Assembly: GCA_030765045.1 (NCBI GenBank)
Contig: CM060961.1
Coordinates: 32,522,805-32,586,804, forward strand
Direction of reading: 5' to 3'
DNA length: 64,000 nucleotides
DNA from: Tenodera sinensis
Lineage: Eukaryota; Arthropoda; Insecta; Mantodea; Mantidae
The notes beneath the pieces are model-generated. The model was not told where the DNA came from, searched no databases, and saw only the letters and a list, made by a program, of their open reading frames with translations. Position numbers and translations under genes: made by a program. This document shows, piece after piece, positions 46,813 to 57,502 of the stretch (the first letter of the stretch is position 1; each line of letters opens with the position of its first letter).

Positions 46813-47328
46813 AAGCAATATGATAATTATCATTTATTTATGCCAACAAACTAACTGTTAGTGTTTTTAAACACACAAACCGTATGTGGGCAAAGCTTGA
46901 GAGGTAGAACTGGAACTTAAAAATTCAATGCCACAACTGGGATTTGAACCACAGACCTTCCGCTTACTGGGCGGCTGCTCTATCACTGAGCTATTGTGAC
47001 AAACTGCCAGAATGGCATTAAATTCTCAAGCCAGTTCGTATTTCTCCTGGTAAACCACAAAGGCAGTCTCACATCAGAGACAAATTACCCCAATGGTGAC
47101 TTACTATTGTAAGTACTTTATATCCCAGGATTAAATAACCTTCAGATGGTAATTATTATTTATTTATGCCAACAAACTTACTGTTGGTGTTTTTAAACAC
47201 ACAAGCTGTGTGTGGGCACAGTTTGAGAGTGGTAGAGCAGCCGCCCGGTAAGCGGAAGGTCTATGGTTCAAATCCCAGTTGTGGCATTGAATTTTTAAGT
47301 TCCAGTTCTACCTCTCAAGCAATATGAT
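46813..47328. mobile_element. Composite S2 SINE insertion (inverted pair) with 12-bp TSD inside the PLE
   Basis: AAGCAATATGAT at 46813-46824 and 47317-47328 flanks 46825-47316 (492 bp). Bases 46825-47040 are a full S2 SINE on the minus strand: tRNA-like head with TAGCTCAGTGATAGAGCAG (A box) and GGTTCAAATCC-type B box, then the body ending TTGGCATAAATAAAT. Bases 47155-47225 repeat the body's 3' half on the minus strand, followed directly at 47228-47316 by a tRNA-like head and body start on the plus strand (GGTAGAGCAGCC, GGTTCAAATCCC). The second unit is thus a head-to-tail-inverted chimera. Confidence 0.82.
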
Positions 47329-47765
47329 TTTCAAAAAATTCAGTTACCGTCCAAGTAAGCACTACAAATTCCACATCTTCAAAAAATTCAACATTAACTT
47401 GACCCCACAAAATAATTTCAAGATAGAGGAATTACTGTGCAACAAGTCAAAGGACCAGATACCACAGAATAAAAAAGCAGGAATCTATCAAATCAGTTGC
47501 CCAGATTGTGACCAAATTTATTTAGGAAAAACCAAGAGGAATTTAGAAACCAGACCAAAAGAACACGAGATGCATCAAATACAAAGAGATGGATAAATCT
47601 GCAGTTGCACACCATTTTTGGACTTCCAACCACATTACGCCAAACATAAGTTTTTAAAAGCTACAAAACACTGCAGAGTTGGATAACTGGGAAAAAATTC
47701 ATATCATAAAAAACAAACTCCGTGTAATAAACTTTGATTTGCCTCCACCAAACCCTTAATGTAAG
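47329..47765 (+). pseudogene. Penelope-like GIY-YIG endonuclease domain
   Basis: Frame 47324-47596: FNINLTPQNNFKIEELLCNK, then KKAGIYQISCPDCDQIYLGK (GIY and YLG, the latter for YIG) and TKRNLETRPKEHE. After a shift near 47590 it goes on with SAVAHHFWTSNHITPNI-like residues and ends INFDLPPPNP before TAA at 47758. The CPxC before YLG is usual in PLE endonucleases, which nick the target. Confirms that the broken RT at 45388 and this domain once formed one ORF. Confidence 0.88.
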
Positions 47766-47900
47766 GGTTTCCTCCGGGTTCTGCGGTTTCCCCCGCCATC
47801 TCATTCTACCAGGGCTCCATCTTCATTCCATGTATCATCAGTGTCACCGCCTGCGGTGCCGCAGTAGTAAAAGCGGGCATTAAACACTACAAAAAAAAAG
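47761..47900 (+). mobile_element. 5'-truncated SINE (3' body and poly-A), S3-related
   Basis: GGTTTCCTCCGGGTTCTGCG, TCTACCAGGGCTCCATC, GTAAAAGCGGGCATTAAACA and a run of nine A. The 3' part resembles the SINE at 59927-60206 (GTTAAAGGCGGGATATAAAT plus poly-A). Confidence 0.55.
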
Positions 47901-47954
47901 GACAATCTTACTGAAAACCTAAGTAAAATACAAAGACATGTTACACATTTGTAG

Positions 47955-48500
47955 GATCAGTCACTTTGTATATTTTTGAATTCACACACGTTTCAAAGTT
48001 TGGCTCAAGAACATTACAAAGATGGATGCCAAATTGCTATCTGAGAGTCTGTTTCTGTGGGGAGTTTTCAGCAGCTTCACTATAGAGAAACCTTGTTCAC
48101 CAAGGTGGGTAGTCGTACTATACATTGTCATAGTTTTTGCTATGTTGGGAATCAAATTTAGGAAACGCCTATTGTGAAATAAGTAAAAATTGAAGCTATT
48201 AACAGTGAAGCAACAAGATTCTAAAGTAAGAACAAATTAGAAACTAAAAACTTCACTTATCTTATTGTTTTGGTGCTAACCCTGGGGTTTCAAGCTGTGT
48301 CCAGCTCATTCTCAAAGCTTTAGTTTAGAAGTTTTTAGTTTCTAATTTGTTCTTACTTTAGAAGCCTATTGTTAAGTTTCTGGTAGAATTCGATCAGTGC
48401 ATCTGAGCATAAGTTGTCAAATTTATCATGAAGGCAACACTTACATTGTACGTCTATCAGCTACAGCTGAACTACTACATTATTTACTTTATCAATGTTG
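47955..48500 (-). pseudogene. hAT C-terminal (dimerisation) domain remnant, split by a hairpin element
   Basis: Minus strand: CLHDKFDNLCSDALIEFYQK (48440-48380), LNN, the hairpin element, then RFLNLIPNIAKTMTMYSTTT (48168-48110), HLGEQGFSIVKLLKTPHRNR (48105-48045), LSDSNLASIF. The E-x-x-F-S...K-x-x-R-x-R-L pattern is the hAT dimerisation domain of the ZBED5 and GTF2IRD2-like kind. No N-terminal part was recognised in the flanking 1 kb. Confidence 0.75.
48167..48372 (-). mobile_element. Hairpin element, copy d, with 9-bp TSD
   Basis: GCCTATTGT at 48167-48175 and 48364-48372 flanks 48176-48363 (188 bp). Plus-strand order: reversed tail (GAAATAAGTAAAAATTGAAG, CTATTAACAGTGAAGCAACA), arm CTAAAGTAAGAACAAATTAG, loop with TGCTAACCCTGGGGTTTC and GCTTTAG, then a shortened opposite arm ending TTCTTACTTTAGA. 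It splits the hAT remnant at Leu-Asn-Asn/Arg-Arg-Phe. Confidence 0.83.
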
Positions 48501-50272
48501 ATAATGTCTTTGTATGTTGTATTTTTTAAATGCAAGATACTGGTTGCATGTTAGGCACTGAATAGTACTACCGACAATTTTGCATAGGAATTGTTTTTCC
48601 CATTCGAAACATGCAAATCCAAATGACTCATATATACGCCCTTGGACGCAGCCATTGCTCTGCCTGCATCACACGGAAAACTGTACTGAACTGGTTTCTA
48701 ACAGATTGGCCTACTGTACCCATGGCACAGCAACTGGCTCTCTCCGTGGCATTGCTACTCGGGGCCACGATTGACACCACTGCTGCAGGTGACTTCATGG
48801 AGCTTCTTAGCCCTTTGAGAATGTAACACATTTCAGCCAGTCTGTTTTGCCACCATCTTCAAAATAGTGCTCTTAAAGTTACAAATAGGATTTTTTGAGT
48901 ACTGTTTATCTCATGGGTATTTTATAGTCTTGAACTCTAATCTGAGACAATAGAGGGTCCCTTGTTCAAAGAGCTACGGTTTTCCTGAAATATCCCTCAT
49001 CCTTTGAGTGAAGAAATACATTTTTGTATGGTAGGATACTCGTTTTGGGTCTAGTAACAGTAGGTATGTCTTATTGCATTTAATTCAGAGTTGTACAATT
49101 GAGATTTTTTGGGGTTAAAATACAGTAGTTACTAACAGTTGGCTAACAACACAAGAAGTAACTGAATGCACAAACAGCTGGACTTGAACAATGTCAGTGA
49201 TCTCCTGAAAGTCACTAGATTTTAACTTAACATAAAAGCCTGAGTATATTTGTGTTTTTAATTTTGACAAAATAATAAAATGGCGAGTATACTCGGGTTT
49301 AACATTTCCAACTGGCATGTTTTAAAAGGCCAAATTTACTCGTTCTGTCGTATACCCTTGATTCTTTCTCTAGATTTCTATGTAGTCTATATTTGGAATG
49401 CATATTTCTGCCAACAGGTGTCTCTGAATCAGTCAGTTCATCAATATTTTTCCACGCATTTTATTCATACTGGAGGTCTCTGTTACAATTTGTTTTTGCA
49501 GTTTATGTATTGCTTTCTCACACTTTATGAAAATGGAGAGTGAAGAAGGATTAAGTGTTGAATTTAGTGGGACTGAATGTCCCAAGGGTAGCTATGAGGA
49601 GACTACAGGAGAAGAAAGTGATGAATCAGTTTCATCTGAGAATGATATTGAATCAGAGCGTGGTGCAAAATTGATACTTCTGGGTCTTCAGGATATTTTA
49701 TACAGTCACAAACATATTAACCATGGTTCTAACATTTTTTATTTATTGTTGCTGTTCATTTCTTAGCACTTCAATGTCCAAGATTGTAAATGTTATTTCA
49801 GCAAGGGAAAAAAGGTTAAACATATGTGGTGAGTATACCCGTGATTTTTATCTTGGGTATATTGAGAGGTTAAAATCTCCATTGTTAAGCTCATAAAAAT
49901 TCATTTCATTGTTACTATTATTATTGTACTTCATGGAATATTTCATTTGGGCAATAAAAAAAGTAGGGAACAAAAGAGCCATGACATTGTGAAATAACAG
50001 GTATGTTAAGAGGTTAAATGTGATTTGCAATTCTATTACATTTACACATATTTTGTTCATGGTTTAAGATTTTGGCACCATGGGTGATAGCATGGCTCAT
50101 CCTCCCTCCCCTTGAGTGAACCATTACTCATAGTGTAGTAAAATTTTGCCAAGTAAATTCCAGAAATGCAAATTCGAAAGATGTTTCATACTGTGTATCT
50201 TAGTGTATTTTTGATGTTTCCACGTGTGAATTAAAGCTTTTAACAGTGCGTTTTACAAATGTTGCATTTCAG
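48501..50272. other. Mostly non-coding; possible piggyBac remnant near 49290-49870
   Basis: An acidic frame at 49527-49766 (MKMESEEGLSVEFSGTE, then EESDESVSSENDIESE) could be a transposase N-terminus or an unrelated exon. Sequences GCGAGTATACTCGGG (49285) and GTGAGTATACCCGTG (49829) plus GAGAGGTTAA (49864) look like decayed ends of a TTAA element, but no catalytic region is present. Bases 48580-48830 have a frame with no recognised family. It ends in the acceptor of E4. Confidence 0.4.
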
Positions 50273-50436
50273 TTTGAGCGCTACTTAAAGCCACTTCGAC
50301 ACTTTCCACTGAAGAAAGAGCTGCATAACATATTGCAGAAGTTGCTCTGCACAACTGAAGAAGCAGCATTCCTTGCCAAAGCAGCCATTATTTTGGCAGA
50401 GAACATTCACCAAAATCAGGACCATTGCACCAGCAT
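50273..50436 (+). CDS. Host exon E4 (phase 0 to 2)
   Basis: Acceptor TTGCATTTCAG ends at 50272; donor AT|GTAAGT at 50436/50437. It encodes FERYLKPLRHFPLKKELHNI, LQKLLCTTEEAAFLAKAAI, ILAENIHQNQDHCTS and two bases (AT). Helical, basic and leucine-rich. The AT joins the A that starts E5 to give Ile. Product unknown. Confidence 0.78.
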
Positions 50437-51114
50437 GTAAGTAAACTGTACCTTAACTCTAGTGACAGTAGTTAAGTCCAAGCTGCAATAATAAATATGA
50501 AGTGTCTCTTGCAGAGAAGCTGCTTAAACTGCTGCTATAAGTTGCAAAGAAATGCAAATTAAAGGCAGCAAGTTAAATTGTGATTGGGTAGTCATATTCT
50601 TAATGCTTAGTTCAAGTGAAACAAAGAAGTCAGGAACTGAATCTTATTTCAAAGTTTACTCTCCACATAAACATGCCAGAATTTTCCTTCTCCGTGATAT
50701 GCTTAAAACTGCACCATTAGTGTATCTTTCCTAGCACATGAAGTATGACACCAATGGATGGCATGACACGGTCGAGAGTAAATGGAATGAACATACATTA
50801 TACAGGGTGGAAGTGAAATAATATGCCTGACTGAAGGAAGTGAAAGAATAAACTAACAAAAAATTCTTATAACTTTTTTTAATTAAATGAACCGTTAAAT
50901 AGATAATCACTTTTAAAGGTGAGAGTGTGTGGCAACATGGCACAACCTGTTGATTGGGTACTCTGCTTCTACCAGCAAATCAATGAACTATTCTAATGCT
51001 CTATAAAAACCATGTAAGTAACGTTAGCCATGTATTAAATTCAGATGTTTTGCTGCGCTGTGCCAGACACCAGAAAATTACGAGAAAAAGTAAGGTTATG
51101 GGTGATTGTCGAGT
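50437..51114. other. Intron sequence, nothing recognised
   Basis: About 680 bp. ATTATACAGGGTGGAAGTG at 50796 resembles the start of several arthropod repeats, but no partner end was seen. Confidence 0.5.
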
Positions 51115-51253
51115 ATGAAAACATTATTCTAAAGTAAGAACAAACTAGAAACTAAAAACTTCACTTATCTTAGTATGATTTGCTGCTGACCCTGGGTTTC
51201 AAGCTTTTCTGATTTCTTTTAATTTTTCCTTATTTTCCTTATGAAAACATTAT
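51115..51253 (+). mobile_element. Hairpin element, copy e (half form), with 13-bp TSD
   Basis: ATGAAAACATTAT at 51115-51127 and 51241-51253 flanks 51128-51240 (113 bp). It has one arm (TCTAAAGTAAGAACAAACTA to CACTTATCTTA), the loop start (GCTGACCCTGGGTTTCAAGC) and the 3' tail end (AATTTTTCCTTATTTTCCTT). The opposite arm is missing. Confidence 0.85.
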
Positions 51254-51318
51254 CTTAAATCTTGCATTTCCACGTAATCATAAATATTTTATTTGGTACA
51301 TTTTAAGGTCTGATCTGT

Positions 51319-52287
51319 TTGAGAGGCTCATGCCATAATAAGATAACGACCTCACTTGGAATCGGAATCTTCTTTCAAACAAAAAAGGCTCAGGAAGAAA
51401 TAATCCTACTTAAAAGAGGAAATGAAGAACTCCAAGCTCAAGTCGCTTTGCTCTCAAAAGAAAACGAGAAACATGACGCGACAGAACAAGGTGGGAATTT
51501 TCATAGCGAGCAAGTACACCAAAATCAACTAAAGGACGATAAATGGCGAAAACCGAAGAGAAACATACAAATAAGATGGAGCAGATCCACAGGCGAGTGT
51601 AGCATCCCAGTTCCTTTAAGTAACATATTTGAAATCCTCCAAAATTGGGATGGGAACACGTGTGGCGACATCAAGATTGCGACTAATAAGGTAACCTATA
51701 CAACTACAAATAAAAGCAAACCAAGAAATCCTGCTAAACAAGAAAGAAAAGTGACACTCTTCGCAGACAGCCACGGAAGAGGTCTCGCGGAACGAGTAAC
51801 AACGAATGGTGGACTATCCAGAATTGGAATAGTTAAACCGGGGGCCCCATCAGCTGAAGTGTTGAGAAATATCTATGGTACATCAGATCAAATGGACAAT
51901 CGTAATGGTGTAGTGATAATGTGTGGTGCAAATGATATATTTAAAAATGAAAGTGAAAAAGCCATAAAGAACATAAGGCAAACTCTGGGGAAACTAACCT
52001 CAACAAATGTAGTAGTTGTGAATTTCCCTACTAGGCATGACTTAATTCCAGCCTCCTGTGTGCATAACCAAATAAAAGACTCAAATCTTAAATTAGATAA
52101 GCTATGTGCCAGATTTAGAAATGTGAGGTTAGTTGACGTATCAAAATATCATCGAGATATGTTCACCAGGCATGGCTTACATCTCAATAGTAAAGGTAAA
52201 GATCTTCTAGCTTTCCATATCAGTAAGTACCTTAATGAAATTGTGTCACAGAAACCAAAAATTGCTTTACAAAATACGGGAAACTAA
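51319..52287 (+). CDS. CR1-like ORF1: coiled coil and SGNH/GDSL esterase-like domain
   Basis: 322 codons, uninterrupted. Residues 23-55 look like a coiled coil (KKAQEEIILLKRGNEELQAQ). After a basic linker, residues 147-310 form an SGNH hydrolase fold: VTLFADSHGRGLAE (block I, nucleophile Ser in ADSH), GVVIMCGANDIF (block III, G-x-N-D) and FTRHGLHLNSKGKDLLAFHI (block V, His of the catalytic pair). Esterase domains occur in ORF1 of CR1-type LINEs, where they may bind membranes or lipids or chaperone RNA. The true start may be upstream or lost, as the first 20 residues do not look conserved. The only complete-looking domain set without a stop in this window. Confidence 0.82.
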   Translation: MRGSCHNKITTSLGIGIFFQTKKAQEEIILLKRGNEELQAQVALLSKENEKHDATEQGGNFHSEQVHQNQLKDDKWRKPKRNIQIRWSRSTGECSIPVPLSNIFEILQNWDGNTCGDIKIATNKVTYTTTNKSKPRNPAKQERKVTLFADSHGRGLAERVTTNGGLSRIGIVKPGAPSAEVLRNIYGTSDQMDNRNGVVIMCGANDIFKNESEKAIKNIRQTLGKLTSTNVVVVNFPTRHDLIPASCVHNQIKDSNLKLDKLCARFRNVRLVDVSKYHRDMFTRHGLHLNSKGKDLLAFHISKYLNEIVSQKPKIALQNTGN

Positions 52288-52370
52288 TTGATGGCACCAT
52301 TTGCAGTAATTTTTATTGGTGCATTAAGGGCAATAAAGAGATAAACAATGCTGTAAATAATACGGACAAT

Positions 52371-55240
52371 ATGAAGTATGCTGAAAGTAAAAGAAATAGT
52401 AAACGTAACAATCTAGTAATTTTGCACCAGAATATATGCGGACTAAGATACAAAACACTTGAACTGGTTAGTTCCCTTGACAGCATTGGTGAGAAACCAA
52501 ACATACTCTGCCTTAGTGAACATCACTTAAATAAACATGAAATTGGTCAACTCAGGGTTGAAGGTTATCAGTTAAGGGTCTATTTTTGCAGGGAAATGCT
52601 TCACAAAGGAGGCACATGCATATATGTAAAAAAAGAAGTAGCCTACAGCATGCTGGATATTAGTAATTTCTGTGAAGAGCAAACCTTCGAGGCTTGTTGC
52701 ATAAAACTTGAAGGGCAATTAGGAGACATCTACATAGTCTGTATATATAGAGCACCATCTAGCAATGTCAAAGAGTTCATTAGGAAACTAGAGTGTACTT
52801 TAAATTATCTATATAAACCAAATCTTGAACTCATCATATGTGGAGGTGTAAATATAGATTTTCTAACAGAATCTGCAAATAAAACAGATTTAATGTCACT
52901 ATTAATGACATACAATTTATACCATACAGTGAATTTCCCAACTAGAGTTCATAATGAATCTAGTACAGCCATAGATAATATCTTCATAGGCAATGATAGG
53001 TTAAACTCTTCAACAACTTTTCCATTTATAAATGCACTATCAGACCACGATGCCCAAGTTTTATGTATAAACAATATTTATGACCCAGAATCAAAATGTC
53101 GGAAAAGAGCAAGGGAAGTGAATGATGAAAACATAAGTAAATTTAATTCATTGTTAGAACTAGAGGAGTGGACCACCATATACAGCAAAAGTGATATTAA
53201 TGCTGCATTCAATTTGCTCCTAGGCATATATATAAACCATTTTAATGCATGCTTTCCTATAGAATATGTTAGCTCATACATACAAAAACAGCCACAGGGC
53301 ATTAAAATCTCTAGCAAAAAGAAAAGAAATCTATACTTACTGTGCAGAAATAGTAGTAATAACGAGCTAAAATGATACTATAAAAACTATTGCAAAATTC
53401 TTAGCAGAGTTGTTAAAACTGCCAAGGCACACTACTATAATTCAAAGATAAAGGGATCACAAAATAAAATTAAAACCATATGGAACATAATCAAACATGA
53501 AACAAATAGGGCAAAAAGTAATGACAACCCCACAGCCCTTGTAGTAAACAATAACAAAATCAACAACACAACTGCAATTGCAGACAGCTTTAATAACTAC
53601 TTCATAAACATAACCACAAATTTGAATTTAAACAATGCGAACAAGGGAAATGCACATAAAATGTTAAACAATGCTTTTGCTGGAAGAACATTCACTGGTT
53701 TCAACCCCATTCCCACCACATCTGGTGAGATACTTGGTACTATAAAATCAATGAAACTGAAGGACAGTGCAGGTTATGATGAAATATCAAGCAGAATAAT
53801 TAAAAGCACTGCTAAAGCGATTACTATCCCCCTAACTCATTTATGTAATCTATCACTACAATATGGAATATTTCCTGATCGGCTAAAATTCTCAATAGTA
53901 AAACCTGTATATAAAAAAGGAGAGAAGACCAAAATAGATAATTATCGACCAATATCTACTACCCACATTCCCAAAAATTTTTGAACAAATTATGTATAAC
54001 CGGCTACAGCAGTACCTAGAATCAAATAATATTCTAGTCCCTGAACAATTCGGATTTAGAAAGGAAATATCAGTTGATAATGCTATCTATAAATTCACTA
54101 ATGGGTTATTAGAATCATTAAATCAAAGAAAACATGTAAACGGGGTATTCTGCGATTTATCTAAGGCTTTCGATTGTGTAGACCACCAAATCCTGCTAGA
54201 CAAATTAAAATATTAGGGCATTCAGAGAACTCCATTAACAGGGTTTCACTCATACTTAACAAACAGGGTACAAAAAGTGAAAATATCGAAACCTAATTCA
54301 AATATACCTGATTATTCAAGGAGTAAAGTTATAAAACAAGGAGTTCCCCAAGGTTCTATTTTAGGACCATTACTTTTCTTAGTTTTTATAAATGTTTTAA
54401 ACAAGTTGGCACAAGTATTTCTATTTGCTGATGATACAACACTATTAATTTCGCATAAAAGTTTAGATGGACTTAAAGAAACCTCGCATCACATAACAAC
54501 ATTAATGCAATCTTGGTTCAATGCAAATGGTTTGCAACTAAATGTTAATAAAACAAATATTGTAAAATTTACTACCATTAATGCCGCACAGCATAACTTT
54601 GCAATAGACACACATGGTAACTCTGTTCAAGATTCAAATGCTTCTAAATTTTTAGGTATACAAATTGACAAGCACCTAAATTGGAAAACCCACATAGATG
54701 AAATTGCCCCTAAACTGAGCTCCGCATGCTATGCATTACGACTTCTGTCCTCCTTCAGTGATGCTCATACATTAGAATTAGCTTACTTTGCGTACTTCCA
54801 CTCGGTAATGAAATATGGTATACTCTTTTGGGGAGGTTCAACAAATTCAAAGAGAATTTTCATCTTACAAAAAAAGGCCATCAGAATTATATCACACTCT
54901 CATCCAAGAACATCGTGTAGAAGCATTTTATAAAAATTTAGAAATATTAACCCTTACCGGAGAATACATATATTCACTGATGAACTTCTACATAAAAAAT
55001 AAAAACTACTTCACTACTAATTCTGACATCCACAATATCAATACAAGATCTAGATCTGAACTTCATATACCGTCAACTAACCTTACATGTGTCCAAAAAG
55101 GAGTGCATTACCAATGTATAAAAATATTTAATATGCTACCTAATGAGTTAAGGACCTGTAATGATAAGGTATTCAAAATTAAGCTAAAGGAATATCTTCT
55201 TAAGCATTCATGCTATACCATAAATGAATTTAACATCTAA
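52371..55240 (+). pseudogene. CR1-like ORF2: endonuclease and RT, FADD intact
   Basis: Endonuclease 52371-53375: LVILHQNICGLRYKTLELV, ILCLSEHHLNK (the Glu), YIVCIYRAPSSN, LIICGGVNIDF (usually GDFN), TAIDNIFIG and ALSDHDAQ (SDH). A TGA at 53373 ends this frame. RT follows: KLKDSAGYDEISSRIIK (53755), KIDNYRPIS (shift near 53965), GVFCDLSKAFDCVDHQIL (motif A, 54145), TAG at 54214, KQGVPQGSILGPLLFLVFIN (motif B, 54337), VFLFADDTTLL (motif C intact, 54415), KFLGIQIDKHLNWKTHID. A shift near 54895 leads to the C-terminus ending at 55238. Not functional as read, but only a few lesions. Confidence 0.88.
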
Positions 55241-55290
55241 TGTAACCATTAGATCATTTTATGTTTATAATATGAAATTTATATAAGAAC

Positions 55291-55924
55291 GGTTAGTACA
55301 GCAGTAGAGAAAGTCATGTGAGTGCAACACATCAGATTTTTATATTAAAAATCACCTGGAATTTCACAAATTTTGCAAAATAAGGCAATTTCGCTTGAAT
55401 CTGCACTTGTCGCTAAAATTCACTGAAATAATAATATTGATAAGTTGAACAGCATCGCATAATTCGGAAAGATAATGGGAAATGCTTTAATATAATGTTT
55501 GTCGCTTTTATTGTTAATGCGAAAAAAGGGTGCCCCTAATAATAGGATATATTGCACTGTTGAAATAATGTAAGCATTATTCTTTATAAGAGTACTAAGG
55601 CGTTCTTAGCTAGAGTTCAGGAGAATGCAGGTCTTGTGGGTGGTTTGGATGCGATTCGATACAAAAGTTTCTTTTTCTAGACAAACTGTTTTGTTCAATC
55701 AGCTGTGAGTTTGTCTTTGTTTAAAAAACGTATATTCTCAGTAAGCATTGTTTATGAACTAAAATAGTTTATATACATATATTTCAACCTTCTAAGATAG
55801 CATATGTACCTTGGAACATGTTTTGAGGACTATTGCTGCCATCATCAGCTGATCACAATTCATGAGTGATAGTTCGGTTGAGACTGAATTTTTTTTAAAA
55901 AGATATATATATATATATATATAT
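55291..55924. other. Non-coding stretch with a shared repeat end and AT run
   Basis: Bases 55285-55345 match, inverted, the left end of the TIR element at 45771. The rest is unrecognised; AT dinucleotides at 55902-55924. Confidence 0.5.
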
Positions 55925-56287
55925 TTCTTTATTTTTCCAACCTCTCCATTTCTCTAATTTCTCTTTAAAGTCTTAACCCCAACATGCTGACCTGTCATGG
56001 CATGTAATACGTCCTCTGATTGGTAATCAGAGGATATGGTCGGTGAATTTATTTTGATAACTCTCCCGGTCAGGTCGGTGAGACCCGTAAACCAACGACA
56101 GGTGTGGTTCTCCAGACATTCTGGGGGTTGTGAGAGAGCGATGTGACTGCCAAAACATAAAAATATGGTGCTCTCTAAAAAACGGTTACTATTACTGCTA
56201 TTGCTCTCTCCAATATGATTGTGAAAAATATTGAAGAGCAAGAGGATTAATGACTTCATTGTCAGAAATCCAGCATTAGCTAACAAC
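55925..56287 (+). mobile_element. Internally deleted I-like LINE derivative 2
   Basis: 5' UTR (TTTTTCCAACCTCTCCATTT at 55934 through AACGGTTACTATTACTGC) fused at about 56220 to the last 65 bases of the LINE (GAAAAATATTGAAGAGCAAG to GCTAACAAC). Same architecture and junction context as 42397-43183, though its 5' UTR begins later and differs near 55955-55985. Confidence 0.82.
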
Positions 56288-56404
56288 ATGTTTATAATAT
56301 TAATCCTGTTTATTGTAAATATTGTATAACATATTGACATGTTCCACATCCTGTTGCCAAGGCAAATTGTAGGATCTATGGAATGCAAATAAATGTATGT
56401 ATGT
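56288..56404 (+). mobile_element. 3' UTR fragment of a CR1/Jockey-like LINE
   Basis: TTATTGTAAATATTGTATAA, TGACATGTTCCACATCCTG and GGATCTATGGAATGCAAATA followed by AATGTATGTATGT. The CCACATCC...GGATCTATGGAATNNAAATAAAT arrangement ending in a short repeat is typical of CR1/L2/Jockey-type 3' ends. Confidence 0.6.
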
Positions 56405-56670
56405 ACATAGCACAAAATTGTTTACTAACTTCCGACACCAGTTGCAGTATTACATCTATTAGGAAGTAAAAAATATGATGTCAACATAAAAAAGAAACTT
56501 AAATATGCTGTAATCAGTCAGAAATATGTAAATTTACTTGAAATGAAACAAATACACGCTAAGTCCAGGTCTACTCACTGCTCATGCATGCTGAGCAAAA
56601 GCGAGTTGCTTATTCACTTTATTTACTGAATGGTAGGAACGTAAGGTGATATTCATGTTCACAATAAATA
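56405..56670. other. Short non-coding stretch
   Basis: No feature recognised. Confidence 0.5.
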
Positions 56671-56885
56671 CTAAGGTAGTTTAAATTAAGAACAAATTAG
56701 AAACTAAGAGCTCCACTCATCTAATTAATATTGCAAGTTGCATCCAACTTGAAACTATAGTCAGCAGTATACCACCTTGCAATATTAATAAGATAAGTAG
56801 AGCTTTTAATTTCTAATTTGTACTTAATTTAGATTCTGTTGCTTCACTGTTATTAGCTTCAATTTTTCCTTAACTAAGGTAGTTT
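56671..56885 (+). mobile_element. Hairpin element, copy f, with 12-bp TSD
   Basis: CTAAGGTAGTTT at 56671-56682 and 56874-56885 flanks 56683-56873 (191 bp). Arms TTAAGAACAAATTAGAAACT and TTTCTAATTTGTACTTAA with diverged loop flanks (TTAATATTGCAAG / CTTGCAATATTAA), then the tail TTCTGTTGCTTCACTGTTAT and TTTTTCCTTAA. Confidence 0.87.
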
Positions 56886-56927
56886 GTTTCTAACACACAT
56901 ATAAGTGTAAAATTGCCAATTTCAACA

Positions 56928-57502
56928 TGAACTGGTTCCCACCAAATTAAATTAGGCGTATGAAATGTTAAAAAGCTCTTCAAATGCCGAAAATAAAACC
57001 AACTTGGAGTGCTAGATTAATTAATGTGCAGAAAGAGTTGTCGGGTGATTTAATATCTACAGATAATTGGGCACTGTTTTGTGGAGCGTGTGAGAAAAAT
57101 GTGGGGAGTGAGAAAAGATTTCAAATAGTTCAGCACATAAACACAGCAAAACATAAGGAGAATTTAATCAGAAAACTCGCAAACAAAGAACGTGTTCAAA
57201 AACAGCTAGTAGAGTGTTTAGGAAGTAGGGTTACTGAATTATATGACTTCTGTCAAGCATTTTTAGCTGCTGATATTTCCTTGTTCAAAATTGATAATCC
57301 GACATTTAAAAACTTTCTTGCCAACTACACTTGACAACATGTGCCTGAAGAAAGTACACTGCGTAAGACTTATGTAGGACATTGTTACAATAACGTACTG
57401 TCAAATATACAAAATGAATTAGCGGATCAGTTTGTGTGGTTGTCTGTTGATGAAACCCCGGATTCTGAGTGCCGTTCTATTGCTAATATAATCGTGGGTG
57501 CT
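56928..57502 (+). pseudogene. hAT family 1 fragment (copy 3): BED finger and N-terminal region
   Basis: A 117-codon frame from 56984: MPKIKPTWSARLINVQKEL, the BED-like finger (GACEKNVGSEKRFQIVQHIN, KH), LANKERVQKQLVECLGSRVT, FLAADISLFKIDNPTFKNF and a stop TGA at 57332. Beyond it: VPEESTLRKTYVGHCYNNVL and FVWLSVDETPDSECRSI before the element stops at the TTAA of piggyBac copy C. 5' TIR and 3' two thirds are missing. It carries the uninterrupted versions of two sites filled elsewhere (hairpin b, MITE at 28536). Confidence 0.83.

Larger units (their letters stand above)
51300..55290 (+). mobile_element. CR1-like LINE with SGNH-esterase ORF1, two-ORF, lightly decayed
   Basis: ORF1 (51319-52287) and ORF2 (52371-55240) lie in the same orientation, 83 bp apart. 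Esterase-like ORF1 followed by endonuclease-RT without RNase H fits the CR1 superfamily. ORF2 has only two stops and two or three frame changes, making this the best-preserved LINE after the 1814 copy. TSD and exact ends were not found. Confidence 0.87.

Noticed and set aside
48580..48831. Overlapping 60-70 codon frames on both strands
   Set aside because: No family resemblance or splice context; probably chance in GC-richer DNA.
49527..49766. Acidic N-terminus-like frame, possibly the first exon of the gene containing E4
   Set aside because: No phase-0 donor joins it to E4; nearby TTAA-type decayed ends make a transposon remnant as likely.
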